A stretch of 64,000 bases of DNA from Larimichthys crocea (Eukaryota > Chordata > Actinopteri > Sciaenidae). This document shows, piece by piece, positions 1 through 11,900 of the stretch. Both the position numbers and the translations under genes were made by a program. The stretch covers positions 10,994,701 to 11,058,700 of the forward strand of contig NC_040016.1 of NCBI RefSeq assembly GCF_000972845.2, in the 5' to 3' direction. Every line of letters begins with the position of its first letter. Position 1 is the stretch's first letter. The notes under the pieces were generated by a model that was not told the origin of the DNA, ran no database searches, and worked only from the letters and a program-made list of their open reading frames with translations.

Positions 1-383
1 AGCGTCAGGCTGAGGAGGCTGTGAGTTATCCAAATAACATCATAACGACACACATTATGAAAATTGAACTCAGTCCGCGGATTATAACTTCACTGTGCCT
101 TATAACACAGGAGGAGCAGGCCAACAGTCACCTGACCAGGTACAGGAAGGTGCAGCATGAAATGGAGGAGGCGCAGGAGAGAGCTGACATCGCTGAGTCT
201 CAGGTCAACAAGCTGAGAGCAAAGAGTCGTGAAATTGTCAAGGTAAAAAATAAGTGAAAAGACCTGAGATGAATCAAGAACTGTTCGTTTTATGAAATGA
301 TTACAATTTATTTTAAATTTAAATTACCTTGTCATATACTTGACATTGTTTTGTCATTTCAGGTCAAGACCTCAGAAGAGTGA
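1..383 (+). CDS. Sarcomeric myosin heavy chain, C-terminal end (partial)
   Basis: This is the 3' end of a class II muscle myosin heavy chain gene; the rest lies upstream of the window. Coding exons are 1-20 (partial), 111-242 and 363-383, all joining in phase 0 at GT-AG introns. The joined protein reads RQAEEA, then [17 protein letters not shown], a stretch with [19 protein letters not shown], and ends VKTSEE before TGA at 381-383. This is the heptad-repeat tail and non-helical tailpiece typical of cardiac, slow and fast skeletal myosins, which form the coiled-coil rod of thick filaments. A poly(A) signal AATAAA lies at 473-478. The C-terminus alone cannot tell cardiac, slow or fast paralogues apart, so no symbol is given. 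Family identity is very secure. Confidence 0.93.
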
Positions 384-483
384 GGAAGAAATCAAGGCCA
401 GTGACAAGAAATCATACAATATGACTATCTTGTTACTTGTTCACACTAAGCATGCCGTGATAACCCAAGGTCAATAAAAGGTA

Positions 484-3175
484 GCTAGTTTGCTGCATCT
501 TTTTTGTCTTTCATTTCATTGAATGACTTATTTAATGAATAAATATTTAACATTCTCCCAAATTTAATGTTTTCAACCCTTCAGAGGTATTACAATGTGA
601 TCCATTATGTAATTTAAATCAAGTAGATATACAAGTATGTTATAAAATATAACAATATAGTCAAATATAGCAAAAATGTTACACAGATTTAGAGTTAGTT
701 CAGGTTTATTGATGTACTGTCTGTTAATCTTACAATTACACATGTCTTTCATCACCACATTTCTATTTACTTATATACTGATACCAAATATATAAATCCT
801 CCATAGTCCAACATTCAACAGCAATGTTATACCCTTTAACCGTGGTATTGTACTCCCAACTACAAAACTACAAGCCTTTAGAAAATTGACTTTTAAAGTT
901 TGGCAGCTATGGCCTAATTACCCAAAACAATGTTACAGCATCACTCGAAACAGCTAAAGTCAAAGCTGAAATATAAACACAATATTTTGAAGAGCTAACT
1001 GGAGTTATTTTGTCTTAAGATGCAGTTTGATACACAATTTAAAACTTTGATTAACTAATGACAACTGGAAGAATATGAGGTAAAGGCCGGTGTTTCGGTT
1101 TAACGAGCGACCGTGTTAACGGGAGACCGTCAGTCAAAACGACTCTTTGTTTTGTTTTTTCAATTTACGTTACACTGTCAGAAACATACCTGATTCATCT
1201 TTGGTGTTTTGTTTGGCAGCTTCGTGTTCTCTTCCTGTTTTCTAACAGCTAACAGTCCTGCTCGACTACGACAGTCGCCAGTTAACATGGTCACTCGTTA
1301 AACCGAAACACCTATAATCAACAATAGCTTAATTTTATGAATTTAAAGCATGTTTCAGAACTGCTGTTTTGAAGACATTTCAAGGTGATTCAAAAACTCT
1401 CTTCATCTGGAACAAATATTCACTTAATATTAATATTGTGACCACTGAGCGTTTAAAGAAGTTTATGAACCAAACAAGATGATAGCTGAAAGTGACAACT
1501 TGATTGCTTTTATAGGTCTAAAAACTAAGCATATTTATTTTTGTAAACATTTACGATTAGGATATGTCATCATTATTTTAATAATGAGCTGTGTGTTTTG
1601 GCCGAAGGAATATATATAAATAAATTGTAGGGGGAGAGATTTCTTTTTCTGAGATATTTGGCCATATAGTTGTGCAATTTTCAACAGATCTCAGTGTTTT
1701 CATATAAAATTAAAAATAGTCTAGCATGGATGAAACAACACTGTTTTTGTGCAGCTGAGTGCATCATGTCTATTTTGAAAATGAAAGCACTTCCAATGTA
1801 ATAGTTATTTTTTTTTTCAATTTTCAAGTTATCTTGAAATCACAATTATTTAATGATCCTGTTATAATTTTGTCACTGAAGTGGAGTCTCCTGTGAAGTT
1901 GTAGCCATCCTCTACTTGCAGTAACAATAATCAGTTAAAGTCAACAGGAGGACATCTGATAACCAAGATCCATCTCATTACAGAAGAGCTGTGCCCAGAT
2001 GTAAGGATAGGATACACCTTCATATATTTTTATAAGATAGATGATCTGAGGCACCTGAGATAATGCCAAGTTTGTTGTGGAAATACTATATTGTAAGAAC
2101 AGGGTTTATTGATATAAGGCATGAAGTTATTTACATTTAGTATGAAGTGCCTCTGCTGCATCATTAAGACTTGCTGACCTGTTGTGCCTCCAAGTGGCAG
2201 CTCATGGAAACTGGAGGCAAAATCAGCAGAAGATCCCAGAGGATCATTGTTCTCCAGATGCATCCAGCTGTGAATGAACCAGACAGCCAGACCTTTATTT
2301 GTGGCGTTTCAGATGTATCAAAAAGACACAATTAAATGTAAGTTATGTAAGTTCACTTTATTTCAGACACATAGGTCCATGTCACTAAACATACACACTT
2401 AAATATCATTCAGCATTTTTAGTTTGTGTTGCTCTTTTCAGTAACTGAATAACTTCTTATTGCTGCTTCCCAATCTCTTTCACTTGGATCAGTGTTTGAC
2501 ACAAGCATGTGACCATTTTCTTATATTTTATGTATAGTATAGAGAAACACACACACATATACACACAAACACTGCACTGCATGGCATAAACACAGCATTG
2601 TGTTATTGCTTTAGGTCACCAGAGGTCAGCATTGCACGGTTGCACACTGTTGCTCTCAAACGGGAGAGCTCTGGCAATGGCGTGTAAATCGTAGGATATA
2701 CTGCACACCGTGATGTTTTAATATATTCACAAATTTATTTTATTTTAAAGGGTGATTACTGTAGTCAAGTCGGTGCTGGGTCAGATTTACGGACCAGGTT
2801 TCTTGGATGAGCTCCGCAGTGGTTTGGGATGCGCAGTGCGCCTCTGTGCCGCCGCTGACTGGGACTGCTGCAGTGTAAACAAGACTGTCCGAGGCTGCAG
2901 CTCCGCTGTCTGTGGGCGATAAGACACTGTACCAAAGGTAGTTGACTTAGCAGTTGAAAGGAGCACAGTTTCACCATGAACCGTGTGTGGTTTTTCAGTG
3001 GGGAGAGATTTCAATTCTGCAGCGGAGACGCCTGATTTTTATTATTATTAAACTGGATAAACTGGATTAGTCTGCACATCTGCCACTTCTGAGCAAATGC
3101 TCATCTTGTCGTTTGATTAAAACAGATGGACTTTGCCGCTGAGGGAATATCAGCTCTCTCTCGAATCTCAGGGAA
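484..3175. other. Intergenic region between myosin heavy chain and p4htm
   Basis: This stretch is AT-rich and I find no convincing coding exon in it; the short ORFs lack splice context and family resemblance. It holds one inverted-repeat element (1089-1312, listed separately). From about 2650 the base composition rises in GC towards the p4htm start, so roughly 2780-3175 is probably p4htm promoter and 5' UTR. I see no clear TATA box there. Confidence 0.6.
1089..1312. mobile_element. MITE-like element with terminal inverted repeats
   Basis: The left end reads GGTGTTTCGGTTTAACGAG and the right end is its reverse complement (CTCGTTAAACCGAAACACC). The match continues imperfectly inward (GYGACC, then TGTTAAC) for about 36 bases. 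The 224-bp body has no ORF of note. Short length, long inverted ends and lack of coding capacity fit a non-autonomous DNA transposon. The flanks do not show an obvious target-site duplication, so I cannot assign a superfamily. Confidence 0.75.
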
Positions 3176-6100
3176 ATGACAGACAACCAGGAAACCCCCG
3201 ATGCTGAGGACACGGCTCCGTCTGGGAGCGCGACCTTGCCGCCGCTCCGGCCGCCCTGCGAGCGCCTCTCCTGCCATAAGAGCAGCGTGTGCTCCCGCTC
3301 CTACTTCGTGGTAGTCATGGTATTTTTTCACGTATACATCATTAATGTTATTGCACTGCTATTTTACGTGCACTACAGCAGCGGACAGGAAGATGCCAAC
3401 CGGAGTCGTGATACTCCCAGCAGTAATCACCAGCGCCCCGAGTCGGGACGTCCGCCATCTAAGCCTGAGTTCCTGCGTGATGTTTCCTTAACAAGAATCG
3501 AGGGAATACGGGTGAGCCTTATGATGTATGCACCGCTCCCACTCTTTGATTTACTCCCTCTCTCTCTCTCTCTCTCTCCCAGACACGCTAAGCTCCATAA
3601 AATCACTTCTCTGGCTTATGTTTTCAGGTGGGACATGTCCAGAAGGTGTCACTGGTGCCAGGCAAAGTGCATGAAATGCGCACTCTGAGTCTGAAACCTT
3701 TGCTGTTTGGTAAGAGCCAAAACACCCAAAATAAAAAATCTGCAGCACAGCCACATGAGCCTCTAGTGGCCAATCAGGTTTCCTCTCTCTGATTAATGCA
3801 AACATATGTTACATTCATCACATACTTGTCCTTATTTTCAGCTTTCATCACAACCCTAACACACAGCTCAGTATATGCTGGACATACTGTGCGTGTGTGT
3901 ATGTTAAAATCAATGAAGGCTTCATGAAATAGGGCTGAAAAAGTCCTGAGGCAACCACTCTCTCTACAATGTATAGCAGACCCAATAAAAGGCTCATGGC
4001 TGACTGTAAAATAGAAACAGCAATGCATCAACATACAGTATGTTGTCATTAGATGTAGATTAGAATTAGAGTACAGGGTAAAAATAGTGTCAGTATTTGT
4101 GTACATTGGGGTAACAACTAATTGGGACATTATATTGACTGTCGAATTGCTGGTTATTTTTTAGAGTTTTGCATTTCTGCTTGATGAATGAAATAATTAG
4201 TTTTTTTTGTTTTTTTTTAAACAATATTTTTAATAATTTTTCACTCATTTTACACGTGAAGGACACAATATTATTCACAGTAATGAAAAACAAAACAAAC
4301 AAGTAAATAAAAGCAAATCGAAAAGAAAAAGGAACAAAAAAACAAAAACAGAACACCAGCTCAGATCTATATAAACAGTACTCGGGGGTTACAATAATAA
4401 TGTGCAGTATGAGCAATCAAGAAAATCCCTGCAGCATGATATTAGAAACACTCGGCTCTACATAGTTTAAATAGGGTTCCCACACTTTATAAAATTGGTC
4501 TGTTTTGGAATGTAATATACATGTAAGATACTCTAATGGCACTAGATCGAACACCTGAAATAATTAGTTTAATATCAACATAATTGCTGATTCATGTTTT
4601 GTTAACTGACTGACTCGTCGACGATTTGTCTTCTTCGGTTACATACAATTAGAGCCTATTAAAGGCCAAGTGTGCCAGATTTAAGTGACTCTGTTTACAT
4701 AATATGGAAGAAAATAACTGTTTTGATTACAGTGTAATCACCTTCATATTGACCAACAATATCATATATAATCCTACCATGAAGGTTACAGGTTTGTGGG
4801 AACCTTCCCGGAGTTTGCGTGTACTCCCAGTGTCCGCGTGGGTTCTACCACAGTCCAAAGACAAATTAGTGACTCTAAATTGCCCATAGGTGTGAATGTA
4901 AGCGAGAAAGGTTGTTTATCTCTATGAGTCAGCTCTGTGATGAACTGGCGACCTGTCCAGAGTGTTCCCTGCCTCTCGCCCAATGTTAGGATAAGCGGTT
5001 GCAGAAAATGGATGGATGGTTCTTTTTGGCTTAGAATGGGGCTTTTACCACAGCCTCCACCATGTTGCACTGCCATGTTTCTATTGTACTCCAGAACTGG
5101 TACAAGACAGTGTTACAAGGTAGAACACCAGTAAATGTGAAGCATGCAGCAGAGAAAATACTGCAATCATGCACTCCTGTTGACCCAAAAGATTTTCCTC
5201 TGTGTTTTTCTGCAGAGATCCCTAACTTTTTGTCAGAGGATGAGTGCCGTGTTGTGATGCAACTTGCACAGCTCAAGGGTCTGATGGAGAGCCAGCTGAT
5301 GGTGCAAGATGGACAGGAGGAGCTGGCCAAGGAGCTCAACCTCAGCCCAGAGGAGATCTTCAACCTTCTTGATATCAACCAGGATGGACAGTTGCAGCTC
5401 CATGAGGTGTATGTCAGTCTGTTGACTGTGAGCACATACTGTAGTGTATGACATGTAATACTGGTTTGGTTCAGAGCTGTTTAACTCATCCTGTTTTTAC
5501 TGACAGATACTGACTCATTCTCGAGTGAGGGACGGCATCTGGCTCACACCGGAGAATCTGCGAGAAATCTATGCTGGGCTGAAAGCTGACAAGGATGATG
5601 ATGGTAAGAAATCATTTTATGTTCATTATTTATCTATTTGCATAGCTTTAGTTTTTAAAACGTTTTTTCTGTTACAGATTGGTTGTTCAAGTACATCTTT
5701 GTATTTAAAATTGTATTCTAAAAAGTCTAATTTGAGATAACCTTAAACATTTTTATACACTCCATTAAACAAACTATCAAAAAAACAGTTGTACCAGGAC
5801 AATTCGTCTAATATCTTTTTTTCCCCAACACATTCTTCATTTCTTTCAATAGATCAATTTATTTTTATTGTAGAACTGCATACATAGGCTGCCCTGCAGA
5901 CATCAACAGTAACAGCCTACTTGTGATCCCTCTTCAAAGGTTATGGTATATGTTGTAGTAAGGACTTTTAACTTTTTAATAACCTCCAGATTGATCCCCT
6001 GATACCTTAGGTACTGTAAAAACTGGGACTCAGAGTTTACACAGTAGACACAGTTCATGAATATGAATGTGATGGGGCTCATATCAGCACCAATTTAAAC

Positions 6101-8216
6101 ATGTAGTATTGAAAATGCATCAGGAATGTGTCTTTGAACAGCTGCACGTCTAATTTTTGAACAGAAATATAAAGCAACCACGATTTCCTAAATTATGCAC
6201 TATATTGTATATGATTATTATAATGAGAGGAAGGATATGAATAGTGTCAGGACACATATGTACATTCTTATATTTTGGACAGGTTTGCTGAGTCTGGAGG
6301 AGTTCAGGCTTCTGAGCAATGATGCCTTCCAGCGCTTCCTGATGCAGCAAGGGGTAAAGAGGAGTCAGCTGGTGAGAAACAGCAGGCACACATGGCTCTA
6401 CCAGGGCAAAGGAGCACACCAGGTCCTCCAAGACATCAAGACGAGGTAAGCGAGTCAAACAAAAATGTTCTTTGATTGCTGTAATGCTAAAATAACTGTC
6501 ACATAACCAACTTTCTCTAACAAAGGGTGACTCGCCTCACTCGGCTTCCACCCACATTAGTGGACCTCAGTGAGCCTCTCCAGGTGGTTCGCTATGAGGA
6601 AGGAGGACACTACCACGCCCACCATGACAGCGGCCCTGTGTATCCTGAAACAGCCTGCACACACACGCGGCTTGCAGCCAACATCTCCACTCCTTTTGAG
6701 ACATCTTGCAGGTGAGCACAATGTTGACTGAGGTGACTGAAGCGGCGATTCCTCCGCTGCAAAAATCTGTGAATGTTCAGATCGGAATTCATCCGTCCGC
6801 TATGATTATTAAACTGTGTATTGACACTTCATTGTGAGCGCTGGCATGTTAGTTTTTGTGTTTTTCTATGTGTTTGTTTGTGTAGGGTTTGTTTGCACCA
6901 TATGCGTGTGTCAATTCAAATCTGTGTTGCACACCTAGGTACATCACAGTTCTCTTCTACCTGAACTCTGTTGAGGGGGGTGGGGAGACCGCATTCCCTG
7001 TGGCAGACAACAGGACCTATGATGAAGTGGTGCGTAATTGTGTGTGTGTCTGGAAATGTGTGCAGAGTATTTATAAAAAGTATTGTGTGCATACTGTGCA
7101 TGTCTTTCATATCTGTGTTAGCTCACGTGCTTGTCAGTTAGTGCATGAATTTAAGCGAGCGGGTGTCACTCAGTTTGATTGCGTGTTTCAGTCTCTCATA
7201 CAGAATGACGTCGACCTTTTGGACACCAGAAGGAATTGTAAGAAGAGTAACCTGAGGGTCAAGCCTACCAAAGGGACAGCTGTTTTCTGGTACAACTACC
7301 TTTCCGATGGAAGAGGTAGGATTCCCATCAAAAATTACAGTGGAATAAACGAAAACAAAGTTCCAATGAAAATGAAAATCAGCAACACATTACATTTACA
7401 TTTAATGTAAAGACAAATGCACACTGTGTGTCACATTGTCTGCCAATGTTATAACCCAGTGTCCTCTTTACATGTATATTGCAAGTGCTATTACAATATT
7501 AATGAAAATGCAATGAGAATAAATGACTACAGAAATGCTTGCAGCTCTGCGAGGCTATACTTAGACACGGTGGTGCTTTGAGCTGAATACAAACATCAGC
7601 ATTCTAACGTGCTCATAAAAATAAGGCCAAAACACTGATGTTTATCACAGTAGCATGTTAGCGTTTAATTTTAATTCATGTTGACATTTAAATAATTTAA
7701 CATTTCAACATACAGAACATATAAAATCCAGTGAAAAGGTACACATTCAAGCCCATATTGATGTGATTTAAGATAGCATTATACTGTAAAAATACATAAT
7801 ATACAGTATTTAAAGCTGATTTAATTTAATCTATTAGTTTTACAAATAAAGTTAGATGTGAGTTGGGAGAATAAAACAGTTTCAAGATATTTGTCTTGAA
7901 CAACTAGTTGAAGCAGTGTGTTTAATAGCCCCAACATGAAAACCCCCCTAAGCGATATGAAGGTCACCAATATTAAATGATTTTTTTTTTCTCAATAGGT
8001 TGGGTGGGAGAGCAAGATGAATACGCTCTGCATGGAGGCTGCATGGTCACCCAAGGCACTAAGTGGGTCGCCAATAAATGGATCAACATTGATCCAGATT
8101 ACCAGCGGCAGGCGCGCTACCAACAGCTGGTTTCACAGCAGCCAGAGGACGAAGATGACGAAGGTCTGACTCTGAACCCGGACATACAGAGTTCTGATAT
8201 CCATCAAGACTTGTAG
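3176..8216 (+). CDS. p4htm: Transmembrane prolyl 4-hydroxylase (P4H-TM)
   Basis: A 2-oxoglutarate/Fe(II)-dependent prolyl 4-hydroxylase anchored in the ER membrane; the family can hydroxylate HIF-alpha. Nine exons: 3176-3511, 3628-3709, 5216-5406, 5507-5603, 6283-6445, 6526-6711, 6939-7029, 7192-7315 and 7999-8216. They join in phase to 495 aa (human about 502). A hydrophobic helix spans residues 43-65 after a short cytoplasmic N-terminus. Two EF-hand loops follow: 192-203 (D-x-N-x-D-G, ending E) and 231-242 (D-x-D-x-D-G, ending E). The catalytic core keeps the iron ligands H322-x-D324 (in [10 protein letters not shown]) and H435, and the 2-oxoglutarate-binding K445 ([10 protein letters not shown]). 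The ATG is the first in the open frame and sits just before the conserved membrane segment. Exon 6 uses an AAG acceptor. A poly(A) signal lies at 8785-8790. The gene is convergent with slc26a6. Confidence 0.96.
4189..4570 (-). mobile_element. Retroposed insertion with 15-bp target-site duplication (p4htm intron 2)
   Basis: The identical 15-mer TGAAATAATTAGTTT flanks the insert at 4189-4203 and 4556-4570. The insert begins with a T-rich run on the + strand, which is a poly(A) tail on the minus strand. It is about 350 bp with no intact ORF. Target duplication plus one-sided poly(A) is the signature of LINE-driven retroposition, so this is a SINE, a 5'-truncated LINE or a processed transcript. 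I do not recognise the family. Confidence 0.8.
4785..5025 (+). repeat. Fish interspersed repeat with GGAT tail
   Basis: The segment carries phrases found in a common fish dispersed repeat (CACAGTCCAAAGACA, GTGACTCTAAATTGCCC, GATGAACTGGCGACCTGTCC) and ends with a short ATGGATGGATGG tail. Two diverged relatives lie in the opposite orientation at about 26945-27185 and 48099-48295. It is probably the 3' end of a non-LTR retrotransposon or its SINE partner. It sits in a p4htm intron and carries no usable ORF. Confidence 0.7.
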
Positions 8217-8968
8217 CTCATAAACCAAATTTCTAAAAACAAAACAAAAAAAACTACCTATCCTTCCTCAATCCTGTGCACAACTTTGGCGACATCCTCT
8301 GTGGCCAGTATAGAGACAAGATTTATTCAGGGACCGAGGCCACAGTGGGTTTATGCAACTGTAAAGAGATCTTTTGTTAAATATTGCTTGGATATTGTTA
8401 TCCATTGTTATTTTGGATCTGCTACAATTTTCCCTTTTAGGAATGTTGCACTAGAAACTCATTGAAGGAGTTGAGACAAAGAAATCCCTTTGCATGCATT
8501 AGCTTCACAGGTTTGCTGTTGCTATGAGCAGAATAATTGCACTTGAAAATTGAAATGGCTACTGTAAACATTTCAATGTCCTACCTTGTTTTTGCTGCCA
8601 TGACCAAAAAAAAAAAAAAAGGCTCACACACCGTCAGTGTGATGCATGTTGCCTTGTCTTTGTTCCTTGAAATAATCGTTATTTTCTGACAGATTCTTAC
8701 TGAAAGATGTTGTTTGGACTGTTTCCTTTTATTTATTTCTATATTTTTCTTTAAAAAAATGCACTGTATCACTCTGTCACACTGAATAAAGTTGAATTAG
8801 GATCGTGTCCTCAGTAAAATGTATAAATATCAATATAAATCAACAATGAAATTAAAGGGACACATTAAAGTATTTGATCAGTGATTCATATGCATTATTT
8901 GTTTTACACTCAGTTCTCAGCTCCTCCCAAGCTAAGGCACTTTCTCCTTTTTTAAGCGTTGAATGGCC

Positions 8969-11900
8969 TCAAAGTTTTGTGCTGCTGTACATGTCCTGAA
9001 ATCAAACAGTCATTTAGTTAAAATAACATTATTCAATATTTTTAGCGAGATGTCGGTCACACTTTAGTTGGACTGTTCAATGCTGATTAATAACCAACTA
9101 TTAACTGTAATGTCAAGCGAACAGGCAGTTAACTATGTTTACTTTTAGTCACTTCAGCACTGGACCATCCAAATAAGGTGCCATCTAAACATCAGCTGCA
9201 TAGACTCACCACCGAACGTTCGTATCTTGGGAATGATGTGGCTCCACGATGGTCCAGACAGTAGAGCACAGCATCGTGAACGGAGGCAAAAAGTCGTCTC
9301 TTTGTTATTGACTCAGAGAAGAAGTCGCCGAGCTCTAATTGTTCCACCACAGAGGCTGAAGAAGAAATAGGAACCACGATGAAGTGTATTTATGTAGTAC
9401 AAGAAGAAGAAGACGGTAAACAGACTTTACATATATAGCATCTTTCTAGTCTTTTCACTACACATCTCATTCATGCCAATTGTTCAGCAGTTTTTGGGAG
9501 CTAATCATTTACACACGCCTTCCTGACCAATTCGGGGTTCAGTATCTTGCTCAAGGACACTTTGACATGCAGCCTGCTCTACCTCCTGAGCCTCCACATA
9601 CGCCCAAGATGAGAAGGTATTCACTTACCTTGACAACCAGCCATGTAGATATCTACATCAATCTCACTGAAGTCCTGGAAAATCTGTCAACATAATAAAT
9701 ACAGAATATTTGTCCTAATCAATTTAAAACGTATTGCCTGATTTGAAGATTTGTCCCTTTTCCCTTTTTAATGAGCACCACAACAGAAATAATCTAATAC
9801 CAAAGTAAAATTAGCTGTTTAAGGTATAACAGTCCTCCTTTAAACTTTCAGAACAGGAGAAAGTAGGTGCGTGTAAGACATTTTTAATCATGTCCAAACC
9901 TATGTTTAAAGGATATTTGTCTCTTTAGTATTTACATTTTTCATTGTCTTGATGGCCACCGTGTCAATGAAGTTAGCTGTAGAGAGGTCGATAATGATGG
10001 AGTGAATGTCCCAGGTCCATTTTCCCAGTGAACCGAGAGAGACCCGCTCTAGGTCGTGACTCAGCGTGTCCTCACTGCTGGAGCCCAGAGTGGTGGTGTC
10101 CCCGTCCTGCATGTCAGACATCCAACCCAAACTGGTGGAGTCTGGATCTCCTCCTCCTTTCAGGTATTCCCATCTGCAGTGGCCATCTGGTGTTTGAGGG
10201 GTGGTTGGGATGACAAACACTGTACCGTTCTCCCTCTCTGTCCAGCCCTGCTCCTCCTTGTCTGTAGCATCCCTATCCATGCATGTGTCCCCCCAACGTC
10301 CGGCCTCTTCCTCCACTGAGAACACCGGCACTGCAGACAACTGTTGAGCTGCTTTCTGTGCTCGTCTCTGTAGAGTGGTAAGAGCAAGACATTACTGAAA
10401 CTAGCAAAGTATGCTGATTTGTTCTGTCAGAGTGACTTCATCTATCAACTTACTGTAACTCTATTTTGATGTCAATGTAACCAGTGGGCCAAACACCCCA
10501 AAAAATCACCCTAGTCCTCAGAATATTTGTAAAATTTCTATAAAAAAAATCACCCTAGTCCTCAGAATATTTGTAAAATTTCTATAAATTGTCCTGATGT
10601 ATGTTTTGTAATCGAAACAGTTGTTCCAAAATAAAGAATTTAAAAGAAAAATCTATAAACAATCCATGTTTCTACAGTTATGTTATGCATTTCCACATTA
10701 CCTCTCTCTTGGCTTGCCTTTTCGCTCGTCTCTCAGCCCTCCTTTCTCTACGTTTCTGTTTGGCCTCCTGTCTCCTCTTATAGATGATCATTTTACTGAT
10801 GTCAAGCCCACTCTGGAAATAGATAAAGAAGAAAAAAAAGACTTCATCTGCATATAGAATATAACAATATGAATGAGAATCAGGAAATTATTGGGCAAAA
10901 AGTGTCATTCCCGAACATTTCTCTCTGTTAAGCCTTGCATATGTGAGGCTTTGCTGCTTTTCTCACATATGACAATAAACTGAATATCTTTAGGTTCAAA
11001 TCATTTGAATTTGAAGACAGCAATTTAAAAATTAAGAGCATTTTTTTTACTATATTCTGACATTTTATAGAATAAAAAATGGTTACCTGAGAAAATAATA
11101 ATCAGATAACTCAAAAGTGAAAATAACAGACAACTAGAACAGATAGCATCATTATTAAAAAAACAAACAAACCTTTTCTTTCAGAGCTTCAAGGTAGAGA
11201 TCAGCATTGGCAAAATATACTGTAGCAGAGGAGCGAAATATAGTAACACCTGGAATCTCTCTAGCCTGTCAAATAGCAAAGAAATATTAGTTGTTTTTTT
11301 TGTGAGGGCAGAAAAAAGCTTTTATTTATGGCTTTACATCTCTCTGTTTTACCTCTCTGTGGGTCTCTATATCCACATACAGTTCTGTGCCTGGAACATT
11401 TCCCAGAACAGAGTATGTCGGCCTGGATGAAATAAAAAAAGCACAAAATTATAATGTGTGCAATATGTTTGTGCACTGTCTATTGTCTAAGTTTTAAGCT
11501 TAACATCAGTACTAATGTTGCCTCTCACAATTGCACGCCGTGTCACTCAGATACTCTAGTGAAAAATATACTATGACAAGGTGCAGAGGTGTCTTACAGC
11601 TGAGTTCTGAAGATAACAGTAAGCAGAGCAAAGCTGATTGATGCTGCGAGGCCCAGATCCAGATTGAACAGCAGTGTTGACACCCAAGTGACCAACCACA
11701 CCACCTGGGGGGATGTAGCATGACACATAGTGTGACAATAAAAATAGAAACAAGAATAATGACTCTGTTACAGACACAACACCGCAGCAATAATTTAACC
11801 TCTCACCAGATCAATCTTGCTGCTTTTCCACAGGGTAACAATGTCAGAGTACTGCTTGAACATGCCCTTCAGATTTACAAAGACAATCGATGCAAGGATA

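Noticed and set aside
1089..1312. MITE inverted repeat considered as a transcription terminator or RNA hairpin gene
   Set aside because: The repeat arms are at the ends of a 224-bp unit, as in a transposon, and the myosin poly(A) signal is 600 bp earlier.
3551..4130. Minus-strand ORFs opposite p4htm intron 1-2
   Set aside because: They overlap a (TC)n tract and intronic sequence and show no conserved motif.
9192..9377. slc26a6 ending at the in-frame TGA after VVSLCS
   Set aside because: This requires reading through a good donor. Splicing to 8969-8995 gives a PDZ-ligand end that matches the family, so the spliced form is preferred; the read-through may exist as an isoform.
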